Below are positions 17,457-27,059 of a stretch of DNA of 64,000 nt, in pieces. The position numbers were made by a program, and so were the translations under genes. How positions within the stretch are numbered: position 1 is the first letter of the stretch; every line of letters begins with the position of its first letter. The stretch is from Flavobacteriales bacterium (GTDB lineage: Bacteria; Bacteroidota; Bacteroidia; Flavobacteriales_F; PHOS-HE28), in assembly GCA_016705955.1 (NCBI GenBank), contig JADJKO010000004.1, positions 62,001 through 126,000 on the forward strand. Reading direction: 5' to 3'. The notes beneath the pieces are model-generated. The model was not told where the DNA came from. It did not search any database and saw only the letters and a list, made by a program, of their open reading frames with translations.

Positions 17457-18149
17457 CTAGTACTGTCGTTCGCCGGTGAAGTGGGCGACTTCATCCTTGG
17501 TACCGAAGAGGACGAGGATGTCGCCTTTTTCGGGAATGAATTCGGGATCGAGGACGCCGAGTGCGCCGAGTTTGATGGAGCGGCGGCCGAGGAAGGACTT
17601 TTCGCTTTCCTTGCGGAGGACGGTGACGAGGCCGAGTTGGCGTTCGCGGAGTTCGGGGTTCTGGTTGAGGACCTTGCCGACGAATTTGTCCGGGACGACG
17701 ACCTCGGCGATGACGAAGCCGCCGGGGAGTTCGAATTGATCCACGAGGCGGCGGAGGTTGAGTTTGCGTGCGAGTCCTTCGGCGGCTTTCTCCTCGGGGT
17801 GTACGATATCGGTAACGCCCATGGAGTTGAGGACCATTTCGTGGAGGGGGTTGATGGCGCGGCTGATGACGCGCTTGACCTTGAGGTTGACGAGGAGGGC
17901 GGTGGTCATGATGTTGGCGCCCTGGTCCTCTCCGATGGCGACGACGGCGGCGTCGAGTTCGGCGAGTGGCAGGGTGCTCATGGCCTGGGGGTCGTGGCTT
18001 TCCAGGCAGACGGCGTAGCTGACCTCGCTCTTGATCCCTTCGACGGTGGCCATGTTGTGATCTATGGCGATGACCTCATGGCCCATGCCGGTGAGTTTGA
18101 TGGCGAGGTGTTTTCCGAAGTTGCCGAGGCCGAACACTGCGATCTTCAT
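17457..18149 (-). CDS. trkA: TrkA/KtrA-type K+ uptake regulatory subunit
   Basis: 230 residues with one RCK unit: a Rossmann nucleotide-binding domain starting MKIAVFGLGNFGKHLA (GxGxxG), acidic residue at the end of strand 2 (AIDHN), then a C-terminal RCK_C domain (about 140-225). The size fits single-RCK KtrA/KtrC proteins that form an octameric ring gating the membrane subunit in response to nucleotide. It lies 6 bp after the membrane subunit gene in the same operon. Its 3' end is copied at 16269-16345. Confidence 0.88.
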   Translation of the reverse strand: MKIAVFGLGNFGKHLAIKLTGMGHEVIAIDHNMATVEGIKSEVSYAVCLESHDPQAMSTLPLAELDAAVVAIGEDQGANIMTTALLVNLKVKRVISRAINPLHEMVLNSMGVTDIVHPEEKAAEGLARKLNLRRLVDQFELPGGFVIAEVVVPDKFVGKVLNQNPELRERQLGLVTVLRKESEKSFLGRRSIKLGALGVLDPEFIPEKGDILVLFGTKDEVAHFTGERQY

Positions 18150-18155
18150 GGTGGT

Positions 18156-19916
18156 TCAATTGATGAGGATGTCCTCCTTGGGATAGCGATACTTGGTGAC
18201 CTGTACTTGGCGAAGGACGCCGACGAGCAGGGTGAGCGCGCTGACGCGACCGACGAACATGACGACGACGAGGGCGAGTTTGGCGGTTGAGCCGAACTCC
18301 GGTGTGATGCCCATGCTGAGGCCGACGGTGCTGAATGCGCTGAAGCATTCGAAGGCGACGGGCATGAGACCGAGATCGCTTTCGAGGGAGGCGACGACGC
18401 TGATGGAGAGGCCGAGGAAGACCAGGGAAAGCACCATGGTGGTGAATGCCCTGCGGATGCTGAGGTTGCTGACCTCGCGGCCGAGGAATTCGATGCGTCG
18501 GCGGCCGCGTGCGGTGGCGAAGATGTTGAGGGTGGCGATGCCGAAGGTGGTGGTCTTGATGCCGCCGCCGGTGCTGCCGGGTGATGCGCCGACATACATG
18601 AGGAAGATGGTGGTCATGAGGGTGGGCAGGGTGAGTGTGCTGTAATCCACGACGTTGAAGCCGGCGGTGCGCGGGGTGGCACCTGTGAAGAACGCGGCCG
18701 ACAACCGGCCGAACCAGGTGTGATGTTCGGCCAGTGCGCCGTTCCATTCGAATACCAGCACGGCCACGGTACCGGACAACAGCAGGAGCGAGGTGGTGAT
18801 GAGGACAAGGCGCGTGCTCAGGTTCACCGTGCGTGGGAAGCGCTGGCAGGGTTTGCCGGTGAAGATCCTGATCACGCGTTGCACCACCCACAAGCGCGCG
18901 TAACGACCGAAGTTGAAGATGATGCCGAATCCCAGCCCGCCGAAGATCAACAGCAGTGCGAGCACCCACATCAAGGGGTAATTGAAGCGCAGGACCGGAT
19001 CATACAGCCCCAAGGAATTGGTGCTGAAACCGGCATTGTTGAAGGCCGATACGGTATGGAAGATGGCGAACCAGACCTTGTCCTCGAAGGTGGCGAAGAT
19101 GTTCGTTGGCAAACAGTAGAACACGAAAATGGCCCCGATGAGCTCAACGACGAGCGTGAAGGCGATGACCTTGACGATGAAGCCGCGCACGCCGCTGAGG
19201 GTGGTGCTGGCGATATCGCGGATGCGCAGTTGCTCTTCCAAGGAAGTGCGGCCTTTGAAGAAGAATGCGAAGAAGCTGGTGAAGGTCATGACGCCGAGGC
19301 CACCGATCTGGATCAACACGAGGAGGATGATCTGGCCAGCGAAGGTGAGGTCCTTGCCGATGTCTATGGTGGACAGGCCGGTGACGCACACCGCGGACGC
19401 CGATGTGAAAATGGCATCGACCATGCCCAAGGGGCGCGTGCAGGAGTTGGGCAACATGAAGAGCGCCGCACCGACCGTGATGAGGACGATGAAACTCGCG
19501 ACGAAGAGCAGGGCCGGATTGAAGAGCCTGCTGTTGCGGCCGATCTCCAAGCGGGAGAGTTCGATGAAGGAGAACAGGAGCAGGAAGACGAGCAAGGGGG
19601 CCGGACCGATCTTCTGTCCGATGGATGGAGCGAGGAGAATGGCGATGATGAGGATCAAGGCGAGGATGAACCATGCCACTTCGGCTTTTCGGATATGCTC
19701 ACCGCGCAGGCCGGTGCGCAGCAGGCTACCGAGTGTTACGAAGGCCGCTGCGACCACGAGGCCGAAGCTCAATTGTTCCAACAATTCATCCGTGGCGGCA
19801 TCGGCGTGGTAACCGAATTCCACCAGCAAGAGGAAGACCGTGAGCAGGATGATGGCGAGCCGGGCCAAGCCCACCACTTCCTTGCGCAGCACCGTGCGGA
19901 GAAGTGTTCTTTTCAT
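18156..19916 (-). CDS. trkH: TrkH/KtrB-type K+ (or Na+/K+) transporter membrane subunit
   Basis: 586 residues with about 12 membrane segments. Four pore-loop repeats are recognisable by filter-like glycines (SASAVCVTGLSTID, FNNAGFSTN, TPRTAGFNVVDY, FSTVGLSMG). The C-terminal two thirds match TrkH/KtrB; the N-terminal ~130 residues add extra helices, longer than Bacillus KtrB. Works with the adjacent trkA product for K+ uptake and osmotic adaptation. Expressed from a well-formed promoter at 19985-20014, about 70 bp upstream of the start. Confidence 0.9.
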   Translation of the reverse strand: MKRTLLRTVLRKEVVGLARLAIILLTVFLLLVEFGYHADAATDELLEQLSFGLVVAAAFVTLGSLLRTGLRGEHIRKAEVAWFILALILIIAILLAPSIGQKIGPAPLLVFLLLFSFIELSRLEIGRNSRLFNPALLFVASFIVLITVGAALFMLPNSCTRPLGMVDAIFTSASAVCVTGLSTIDIGKDLTFAGQIILLVLIQIGGLGVMTFTSFFAFFFKGRTSLEEQLRIRDIASTTLSGVRGFIVKVIAFTLVVELIGAIFVFYCLPTNIFATFEDKVWFAIFHTVSAFNNAGFSTNSLGLYDPVLRFNYPLMWVLALLLIFGGLGFGIIFNFGRYARLWVVQRVIRIFTGKPCQRFPRTVNLSTRLVLITTSLLLLSGTVAVLVFEWNGALAEHHTWFGRLSAAFFTGATPRTAGFNVVDYSTLTLPTLMTTIFLMYVGASPGSTGGGIKTTTFGIATLNIFATARGRRRIEFLGREVSNLSIRRAFTTMVLSLVFLGLSISVVASLESDLGLMPVAFECFSAFSTVGLSMGITPEFGSTAKLALVVVMFVGRVSALTLLVGVLRQVQVTKYRYPKEDILIN

Positions 19917-19984
19917 GGGGCCTTGGCGCGAATGCTCGCGCTGGACGCGCCGAGGATGGATCCACGAACTCCCGGCGGCCGGGC

Positions 19985-20014
19985 CAAAGCTAGGTTGAGC
20001 GCTCGTGTGGTCAA
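19985..20014 (-). promoter_or_regulatory. Bacteroidota-type promoter of trkH-trkA
   Basis: On the minus strand TTG (20012-20014) is followed after exactly 19 nt by TAGCTTTG (19985-19992), matching TTG-N19-TAnnTTTG, the housekeeping promoter type of this phylum. It gives a leader of about 60 nt. Confidence 0.65.
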
Positions 20015-20027
20015 CACCGATGATGAA

Positions 20028-22625
20028 CTACCGTTGCTTGATGCGATACGCGGTGACCCCGCTCCCATTCCCGATCACGAGATCGGGCTCGCCGTCCAGG
20101 TTGAGGTCCGCGACGCTGAAGAGCGTGTTCCCTTCCACCGGCATGCCCGGCAGTGGAAGTCCGCCGACATCGAGCAACCACGCCTTGCCACTGGTGGGTG
20201 CGCAGACGCCAATCAACCAGCCGATGCCTTCGAGCTTGAAGGACATTGCCGTTGGATCAAGAGGTGTTCCATGGGACCGTTGGAAGAGCACCTTGCCGTC
20301 CTTCAGGAGGATCAATGAATCGCCCACCACCTTCGCCACGGCCTGTTCGCGCTCGCTGTCCAGGTCGATGAACCGCAGGCGACCGTTGCCACCGGGCACC
20401 GTGCGCAACTCACTTCCTCCGACCGTGGTCTCGTGGAGCACAAGATCCTGATCGAGCCATTGAATGCGGGTTGAGCGCAATTCGGCGCCGGGGATCACGG
20501 CTTGCACGTCCTTCAACCTTTCCAAGGTGGGATCGACATGCTCGCGTTCCGCGCCCTTGCGATCGAGCAATTTCATTTCTCCGTTCCCATCGATCACGAG
20601 GATGTAGTCCTTGTTGCGGATGCGGAGATGATGGACGGCTTCGGAACCCGGCGCGGCGAGCGTTGGTGCCTGCCATCCATCCACGTATGCGCCATCGAGA
20701 CTGAAGTTCAATACGTGACCGTCCTTCGTGGGAACGAGTACGCGGTAGTCCTTGGTGTCGTCGTAATCCACGACCGCGATCGGCGCGGAGGCCGCTGACT
20801 TCAACCGCAAGGGGAAGCCACCCATGTCCTTCCCGTTCCGATCCATGAAGTAGCAGGTGGTGGCCGTATTGAACAGCACCTGCAACTTGCCGTTCTTGAA
20901 TTTGTCCACTTGATGTACGGCACCCATGATGGGGCCGTCCAACGCGCGTGACCAAAGCACTTTCCCCGTGGAGGCGATCACATGAATGCGATGTGTGGTG
21001 TCCTGGACCAGCACTTCCCGTGTACCGTTCGTATGGTTCAGGAGGATGTCCGGACGGCGAAGGATGGGCGCACCCACCTCTGCGTGCCACAGATCGTTCC
21101 CTTCCGGTTGTTCGCCGGAGGCATGTAACAACGCGATCCCGACATGGACGATCCCGCTTCCTGTCGCGGAAAGCTGCATGCACAAGCCGCCGTGCTTGGC
21201 CCACAACGCATTGCTCGCACGGAACGCACTGTCGGCAGCGGGTCGCATGCCCTCGGTGAACCAGCCTTGTGCGCGAATGGGATCGACCCACCAGGTGTAC
21301 GCCGTCTCCGTGGCTTGGCGTTGGAACCATTCCATGGTCCGCTTGTCCTCGGCCAAACTGCTTCCGTCATTCCACACATCGATGCTCGCGGTCAACGCGT
21401 TCACATCATCGCTCATCAATACGGTGTGCCCCAACAGGACCCACCAGGGCTGCTCGGGAAGCGCGCAACGTTCGCCCATGAGCGTTTGCCAGAAGACGGG
21501 TTCCTTCCACCGCGACAAGCGCGTTCCACGGTAGGACAAGGTATCCGGGCCACTGCGCGCGTTCAGATCATCCATTGCCGCGTCGGGATCCTCTGTCTCC
21601 ATGACCAGCCAACGCTTGATGGAACCGTCCGCGGCGAATGCCGACGCTGTTCCCGCAGCTCCATGTACCCATGGGAACAACGCCTCCTCCTTCACTTCTG
21701 CGCTGCTCAGTCGGTCACCTGCATCACGCACGTTCCACATGCTCCATTGCGAAACACTGTTCGGCAGCACACGCGCCACATTCCATGGACCGTTCCCTTG
21801 CGCGATGATCGTACGCGAAAGTCGATGCGTACCGTCGGTGATCATCAACCCGCTCAGCAGGATCGCGTCGGGCTGGATGCGCAGGTCGAGTGCGGTCCAG
21901 CCCTCGGGTACGTTCAAGCGATCCAACCGTTCCGGTGTCCACCATCCGTTCAACAAGCCTTTGGCGCGCGCCGCGTGAACAAGCACATGTCCGTCGGTAC
22001 CACCGCCCATGGTCGCGCGCGCCTTGGCGAACCCGGGATCCGCAACGAGTGGCGTACCCCGTTCCATTTGGATCCGCGCCTCCTCCACGAGTTCAGCGCT
22101 GGACGATACCATCCACAAGCCATCGCGGATCGCCAGGACCACTGTCGGCGATCCTTCCACGAACCGCACGCGGATCGCATCACCGTTCTTCAGCGCATCG
22201 AGGTCTGACGGGGCGAGTTTGAACAGACCTGCGATCGCACCGGCATCCTTGACGCGGATGGTCCCCACCAACAACGCATCGGCACAGCCAGCGCCGGTGC
22301 GCAGGAGCGCGATCAGCACGGGATCAGTGCCGAGCGCTTCGCGGAAGGCTGGATCGGATCCGATCCGCTCGGCCACCATGGACATCGCAACACCAAGCGC
22401 CGCTGCACCCTGCTCCGTTTCCCAGGAGTGCCACAACAACGAACTGTGCGTGAAGCGATCCCATGTGCGATAGGGATCGGGGATCTCGAAGATCACCGCC
22501 GCTTGATCGGGGATCGCGGCCCACGGATCGGCGTTCCCGGTATGCACCGGATCCCAACGCAGGACGGTCCATACGGCGGCCCCGCCCACGGCAATGAGAA
22601 GGATGACAAGGAATACGCGACGCAT
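20028..22625 (-). CDS. Large membrane-anchored protein, DUF3352-like N-terminus plus beta-propeller-like C-terminus
   Basis: 865 residues from ATG 22625, which begins MRRVFLVILLIAVGGAAVW, an uncleaved anchor or signal. A longer frame to 22691 adds 22 Cys/Pro/Arg-rich residues and is unlikely. Residues about 35-500 resemble DUF3352-type proteins (IPDQAAVIFEIPDPYRTWDR; paired barrel-like halves). From about 540, repeats with the pattern of PQQ/quinoprotein propellers (STGKVLWSRALDGP, DRNGKDMGGFPL, GNGEMKLLDRKG) end in a VCBS/FG-GAP-like unit (VADLNLDGEPDLVIGNGSG). Periplasmic, function unknown. It has no obvious link to its neighbours. Confidence 0.7.
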   Translation of the reverse strand: MRRVFLVILLIAVGGAAVWTVLRWDPVHTGNADPWAAIPDQAAVIFEIPDPYRTWDRFTHSSLLWHSWETEQGAAALGVAMSMVAERIGSDPAFREALGTDPVLIALLRTGAGCADALLVGTIRVKDAGAIAGLFKLAPSDLDALKNGDAIRVRFVEGSPTVVLAIRDGLWMVSSSAELVEEARIQMERGTPLVADPGFAKARATMGGGTDGHVLVHAARAKGLLNGWWTPERLDRLNVPEGWTALDLRIQPDAILLSGLMITDGTHRLSRTIIAQGNGPWNVARVLPNSVSQWSMWNVRDAGDRLSSAEVKEEALFPWVHGAAGTASAFAADGSIKRWLVMETEDPDAAMDDLNARSGPDTLSYRGTRLSRWKEPVFWQTLMGERCALPEQPWWVLLGHTVLMSDDVNALTASIDVWNDGSSLAEDKRTMEWFQRQATETAYTWWVDPIRAQGWFTEGMRPAADSAFRASNALWAKHGGLCMQLSATGSGIVHVGIALLHASGEQPEGNDLWHAEVGAPILRRPDILLNHTNGTREVLVQDTTHRIHVIASTGKVLWSRALDGPIMGAVHQVDKFKNGKLQVLFNTATTCYFMDRNGKDMGGFPLRLKSAASAPIAVVDYDDTKDYRVLVPTKDGHVLNFSLDGAYVDGWQAPTLAAPGSEAVHHLRIRNKDYILVIDGNGEMKLLDRKGAEREHVDPTLERLKDVQAVIPGAELRSTRIQWLDQDLVLHETTVGGSELRTVPGGNGRLRFIDLDSEREQAVAKVVGDSLILLKDGKVLFQRSHGTPLDPTAMSFKLEGIGWLIGVCAPTSGKAWLLDVGGLPLPGMPVEGNTLFSVADLNLDGEPDLVIGNGSGVTAYRIKQR

Positions 22626-22709
22626 CGTACAGCGCAAAGGTGGTCGCGGCCCATGGCCTGCGGGCCGGTAAGGGCACGCCCTTGCGCACACTAGGCTGTG
22701 GACAGGTGA

Positions 22710-23309
22710 TCAGCTCACTGCGACAGGCTCCTTCAACAAGCGGAAGCTCTTGCGGTGATGGATGCACGGCCCGTGCTGTTGGATCGCCGAGCGATGATCC
22801 AATGTGGGATAGCCTTTGTTCACCGCCCAGCCGTATACGGGGAACTCGCAGTGCAAATGCTGCATGAGTTCATCGCGGTGCGTCTTGGCGAGAATGCTCG
22901 CCGCCGCGATGGATCGGAAACGGCCATCACCACGGATGTGACAACTGTGAGGGATCCCGGCGTACACATTGAAGCGGTTCCCATCGATCAGCAGGTGCTC
23001 CGGTCGAATGCGGAGCGCATCCACCGCACGATGCATCGCCGCGAACGACGCATTGAGGATGTTGATCGCATCGATCTCCAGTGGATCCACGATCGCCACG
23101 GCCCATGCGATCGCGCGCGCTTCGATCAATGGCCGAAGGGCATCGCGACGCGCTTCGTTCAGTTGCTTGCTGTCATCAAGGCCGGGCAAACGAACCCGTG
23201 CAGGAAGGATCACCGCGGCAGCGACCACCGGACCGGCAAGGCATCCACGGCCGGCCTCATCGCATCCCGCTTCGATGAAGTTCTTCAGATGGTATGCGGC
23301 CAGTGCCAT
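22710..23309 (-). CDS. rnhB: Ribonuclease HII
   Basis: 199 residues. Catalytic carboxylates: [14 protein letters not shown] (Asp-Glu near 16-17), LLIDGN (Asp near 108) and Asp in THRDELM (near 143); also SILAKTHRD and GYPTLDHR, diagnostic of RNase HII. It removes RNA from RNA/DNA hybrids and single misincorporated ribonucleotides. It ends 9 bp before the GT4 gene's end on the same strand, and could share a transcript with it. Confidence 0.95.
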   Translation of the reverse strand: MALAAYHLKNFIEAGCDEAGRGCLAGPVVAAAVILPARVRLPGLDDSKQLNEARRDALRPLIEARAIAWAVAIVDPLEIDAINILNASFAAMHRAVDALRIRPEHLLIDGNRFNVYAGIPHSCHIRGDGRFRSIAAASILAKTHRDELMQHLHCEFPVYGWAVNKGYPTLDHRSAIQQHGPCIHHRKSFRLLKEPVAVS

Positions 23310-23318
23310 GGCGAAGGA

Positions 23319-24467
23319 TCAGGTGTTCAGGTCAAGACCCGCATCGGTACACATCCGCTCGAAGGAGGCCCACAATGCGGTTGCGGAAGCATCCCAGTCG
23401 TAGCGTACCGATCGTTTCAACCCGGCCTTCCGCAATTGATCGGCGAGCGCGGGATCGGAACAGACCTCGTGCAAGGCCCGGCTGATATCCGCCACACTGA
23501 AGGGATCGCAATAGTGTGCCGCATCGCCCGCGATCTCCGGCAGACAGGTGGCTTCCGCAGCCACCACCGGTACACCGCACCGCATGGCTTCGGCCACCGG
23601 GATCCCGAAGCCTTCGAAATAACTGGTGAAGGCCAAGACCTCGGCACCACCCATGGCCAAGCGCAATTGGTCCTGCCCCAAGCGGCCGGTGAAGATCACG
23701 CGGTCGGGATGTTTCAATTGATCCCATGCCTGTTGCATGCGTTCGTCCCACCAGAAGCGTTCCCCCACGATCAATAAGCGCAACTCGCTCGGGTGGTTCG
23801 TGATCAACTGATCGAACGCGAGAAGGAGCCGCGCGATGTTCTTGCGGGGATGAAGCGACCCCACACAGATGATGTACGGCGCACCATCGGCGAAGCGATC
23901 ACGCGCTGCGCGCCGCTCCACTTCCTCCAACGGTGCGTACACCGCGCTGACGCCGTTGTACACCACATCGATATGCGTCGGATCCACTTCGTAGTGCGCA
24001 GCGATGTCGCGACGACTGAACTCGCTCACCGTAGCCAATCGCGTAGCATGTCGCGCAAAGCGCGGGAAGTAGGAGCGGTAGTAGTTGCTGTACTTCTTCG
24101 GAAGATCCTCCGGGTAGTGCTCGAAGTTCAGATCGTGCATCACCGCCAAGGTCGGGACGGCACTATGCAACGCGAGGAAACCATCCGGGCTGATGAAGGC
24201 ATCGGCCTTCAGCGCTTTCAGTTTGCGTGGTAGGAGCCAATCGAACCACAGACGATACAACAAGGGGTGCCGCGTGGGCGGGAACATCACCACCGGGTAC
24301 ACATTGGGTGCGTACACGAACCGCGGATCGAATGCCCGATCGAAGAGGAAGAAGAACTCGTGCTCCGGGTGCGCCCTCACGATCCGCGATAGCGTTTCGT
24401 GCGTGAACCACCCGATGCCCTCCAACTTGTTCGGAAGGAGAAGGCGGGTGTTGACGGCAATGCGCAT
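23319..24467 (-). CDS. GT4-family glycosyltransferase
   Basis: 382 residues from ATG 24467 (MRIAVNTRLLLPNKLEGIGW); a start three codons earlier is possible. GT-B fold: N-terminal acceptor domain, then the GT4 nucleotide-sugar domain with ICVGSLHPRKNIARLL, VIFTGRLGQDQL and EGFGIPVAEAMRCGVPVVA (E-x7-E motif). Cytosolic enzyme that adds a sugar during polysaccharide assembly. The divergent flippase gene starts only 11 bp away, and chain-length and ligase genes follow, so it belongs to a polysaccharide locus. Confidence 0.88.
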   Translation of the reverse strand: MRIAVNTRLLLPNKLEGIGWFTHETLSRIVRAHPEHEFFFLFDRAFDPRFVYAPNVYPVVMFPPTRHPLLYRLWFDWLLPRKLKALKADAFISPDGFLALHSAVPTLAVMHDLNFEHYPEDLPKKYSNYYRSYFPRFARHATRLATVSEFSRRDIAAHYEVDPTHIDVVYNGVSAVYAPLEEVERRAARDRFADGAPYIICVGSLHPRKNIARLLLAFDQLITNHPSELRLLIVGERFWWDERMQQAWDQLKHPDRVIFTGRLGQDQLRLAMGGAEVLAFTSYFEGFGIPVAEAMRCGVPVVAAEATCLPEIAGDAAHYCDPFSVADISRALHEVCSDPALADQLRKAGLKRSVRYDWDASATALWASFERMCTDAGLDLNT

Positions 24468-24478
24468 GGGGTGCAAAT

Positions 24479-25960
24479 GTGGGCATCAACGTGCTCAACC
24501 GGCGTCTCCGCATCTTCACGCCGCGAATGCAACGCACCTTCCTCACCAATCTGGCCCTTGTGCTGGTGCTGAACCTGCTGGTGAAGCCCTTCTACATTCT
24601 GGGCATTGACGCCGGGGTGCAGAAGGCTGTGGGCGCTGAAGTGTACGGTGGCTACGCGGCACTATTGAGTCTGAGCTTCCTGCTGAACATCGTGCTGGAC
24701 CTCGGGCTAACGAACTACAATACGCGGCACATCGCGCAGCACACACCACTGATGGCCAAGTACCTCGGAGGGATGGCGGCGATGCGCGGTGGACTCATGC
24801 TCGCTTATGCGCTGCTCACCGTGGGTAGCGGGATCGCACTGGGTTTCAGTGGTGCGGATCTGGGGATGCTCGGCTGGTTGGTGTTGAACCAGGCCATTGT
24901 GGCCAGCATCCTCTACCTGCGCAGCAACATCGCCGGTGCACAACGCTACCGACAGGACAGTTTGCTCAGCGTGCTCGATCGCGTTCTGTTGATCGGCATC
25001 GTGGGTTGGCTGCTTTGGGGCAAGGCCACGGATCAGCCGTTCGAGATCATGTGGTTCGTAAAGGCGCAGACCGCGGCGTATGCGACCACGGCATTGATCG
25101 CGTTGGGCATGGTGCTGCGATTGAGCGGACGTGTGGTGGTGAGGTGGAAACCGGCGTTCAGTTGGGTGGTGATGAAGCGCAGCTTTCCCTTCGCTCTGCT
25201 GATCCTGCTGATGACCTTCTACTACCGCATCGATACGCTGATGCTGGAACGCATGCTGCCCGACGGCGCGGAGCAAGCGGGGATCTATTACCAGGGCTTC
25301 CGTTTCTTCGAGGCATTGAACATGCTCGGCTTCCTCGTCGCGGGCCTTTTGCTGCCCATGTTCAGTCGGATGCTGAAGGAGCGAAGCGATGTGTCACCAT
25401 TGGTGGGGCTATCGTTCAAGATGGTCCTCGCGGGATCCTTGGCCGTGGCGGTTTTCGGGAGTCTCCATTCCAGCGAAGTGTTGGGCCTCATCTATTCGGA
25501 GCATGTGGATCGATCGGCACCGGTGTTCGCCCTGCTGATCTGGAGCTTCGCGGGGGTATGCACCACATACATCTTCGGCACCCTGCTCACCGCAGGTGGT
25601 GATCTGCGCGCACTGAACTGGACCGCCGCGAGCGGCGCGATCCTGTGTGTGTGCTTGAACGCATTCCTGATCCCGCGCATGCAGGCGGAAGGTGCCGCCT
25701 GGGCCGGATTGATCACCCAAGTCCTCACCGCCGTAGCACAATTGGTCCTGGCCATCCGCTTGCACAAGGTGACCGGTGCGATCGGGGCCTTGGTGCGTGG
25801 CGCATTGTTCACCGGCGCGCTCGTCGGCGTCAATGCGCTCTTGGGATCGGCCCACCTCACGCTCCCGATGTTTGCGCTGGTCTTCGGCGTTTCGGCCTTG
25901 GCCCTTGCCGCCGTAGTGGGCTTGCTCAGTCCGCGTGAACTGCGCAAGGCCATGGCCTGA
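24479..25960 (+). CDS. Polysaccharide flippase, Wzx/MATE-like (oligosaccharide flippase family)
   Basis: 493 residues from GTG 24479 (alternative ATG 24527 at MQRTFLTNLALVLVLN). About 14 membrane helices. The N-terminus (VKPFYILGIDAGVQKAVGAE, YGGYAALLSLSFLLNIVLDL) is typical of flippases in Bacteroidota that move undecaprenyl-linked repeat units across the inner membrane. The promoter must lie inside the divergent GT4 gene because the two start codons are 11 bp apart. Confidence 0.85.
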   Translation: MGINVLNRRLRIFTPRMQRTFLTNLALVLVLNLLVKPFYILGIDAGVQKAVGAEVYGGYAALLSLSFLLNIVLDLGLTNYNTRHIAQHTPLMAKYLGGMAAMRGGLMLAYALLTVGSGIALGFSGADLGMLGWLVLNQAIVASILYLRSNIAGAQRYRQDSLLSVLDRVLLIGIVGWLLWGKATDQPFEIMWFVKAQTAAYATTALIALGMVLRLSGRVVVRWKPAFSWVVMKRSFPFALLILLMTFYYRIDTLMLERMLPDGAEQAGIYYQGFRFFEALNMLGFLVAGLLLPMFSRMLKERSDVSPLVGLSFKMVLAGSLAVAVFGSLHSSEVLGLIYSEHVDRSAPVFALLIWSFAGVCTTYIFGTLLTAGGDLRALNWTAASGAILCVCLNAFLIPRMQAEGAAWAGLITQVLTAVAQLVLAIRLHKVTGAIGALVRGALFTGALVGVNALLGSAHLTLPMFALVFGVSALALAAVVGLLSPRELRKAMA

Positions 25961-26018
25961 CCCTCCGGCCTTCGCAGGCACCACCCTACATTAGCGGCCC
26001 TTTTACCGATAGGCCCAC

Positions 26019-27059
26019 ATGCCGGAGACCCGCCCGAACAGCCGCACACCCGTAGCGGCCGACCCCGCCTCCTTCGACCTCATCCTCTTCCTCTGGAAAC
26101 GCCGCAAGCTGATCATCGGCATCACCTTGCTCGGGATGTTCGCAGGTGTGGCCGCGGCTTTCCTCATCACCCCGCTCTACCGCAGCGAAGTGATCATGTT
26201 TCCCGCGATCACCAACTCGGCATCGAAGGCATTGTTGAACGAACAAAGCACCGGTCGCGACGACATCCTTGCACTGGGCGATGAGGAGGACAGTGAACAA
26301 CTCCTGCAAGTGCTGCACTCCGATCGCATCCGGGAGCGCGTTGCGGAGAACTTCGACCTCTTCGCGGTGTACGATATCCCGGCGGATGATACGCATCGGA
26401 ACAGCGACCTGCGAGAAGCCTATGAGAAGCACATCACCTTCGAGTACACCAAGTTCAGCAGTGTGCGCGTGGAGGTGCTGGATGCGAAACCGGAGCGGGC
26501 TGCGCAGATCGCGAATTTCATCGCCGACCAAGTGGATAGCGTGTGGAAGGCCATGGCGAACGAGCGCGCCGAGAAAGGATTGTGGCTGGTGGAATCGAAG
26601 GTGAACCAGCTGGAGGCGGAGATCGAGCAATGGCAGGACAGCATGCGGGTGCTGCGGGAACTCGGCGTGCAGGACTACCACACGCAGACCGAACGGTACA
26701 ACGAATACATGGGTGCGGCGATCCTGAAAGGCGACCAGCGTGCGGTGAAGGAATTCGAGGAGAGGTTCAAGGTGTTGGCGAAATACGGCGGTGCCTACGT
26801 CACGCTACAGGACAGGCTGTTCAACGAGACCAAACGCTTGAGCGTGCTGCGCATGAAGCTCGAACAAGCGCAGGCGGATCTGGAAAGCGACTTGCCGCAC
26901 AAGTTCGTGGTGAACAAAGCCCAGGTGCCGGACAAGAAGGCATACCCCATTCGCTGGCTGGTCGTCGCGATCAGCTGCATCTCCTCCTTCCTGCTCGCCC
27001 TGTTACTGATCGTGGTGCAGGAGAACGTCAACAAGATCCGGAACAATCATGGCCGCTGA
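26019..27059 (+). CDS. Wzz-like polysaccharide chain-length determinant (first of two)
   Basis: 346 residues. Wzz topology: a cytoplasmic N-terminus, membrane helix at about 31-55 (LIIGITLLGMFAGVAAAFLI), a large periplasmic coiled-coil region (about 185-290) and a second helix at about 310-335 preceded by the Pro-rich YPIRW. No tyrosine-kinase domain follows. It sets polymer length together with the polymerase or co-ordinates export. It overlaps the next gene by 11 bp. Confidence 0.85.
   Translation: MPETRPNSRTPVAADPASFDLILFLWKRRKLIIGITLLGMFAGVAAAFLITPLYRSEVIMFPAITNSASKALLNEQSTGRDDILALGDEEDSEQLLQVLHSDRIRERVAENFDLFAVYDIPADDTHRNSDLREAYEKHITFEYTKFSSVRVEVLDAKPERAAQIANFIADQVDSVWKAMANERAEKGLWLVESKVNQLEAEIEQWQDSMRVLRELGVQDYHTQTERYNEYMGAAILKGDQRAVKEFEERFKVLAKYGGAYVTLQDRLFNETKRLSVLRMKLEQAQADLESDLPHKFVVNKAQVPDKKAYPIRWLVVAISCISSFLLALLLIVVQENVNKIRNNHGR

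Noticed and set aside
18720..20318. Long open frame (532 residues) opposite trkH
   Set aside because: Antisense to a clear K+ transporter; very Glu/Asp/Gln/His-rich composition typical of the complement of a GC-rich membrane-protein gene; no motif.
21144..22208. 354-residue open frame on the plus strand
   Set aside because: Arg/His-rich antisense shadow of the large DUF3352-like gene.
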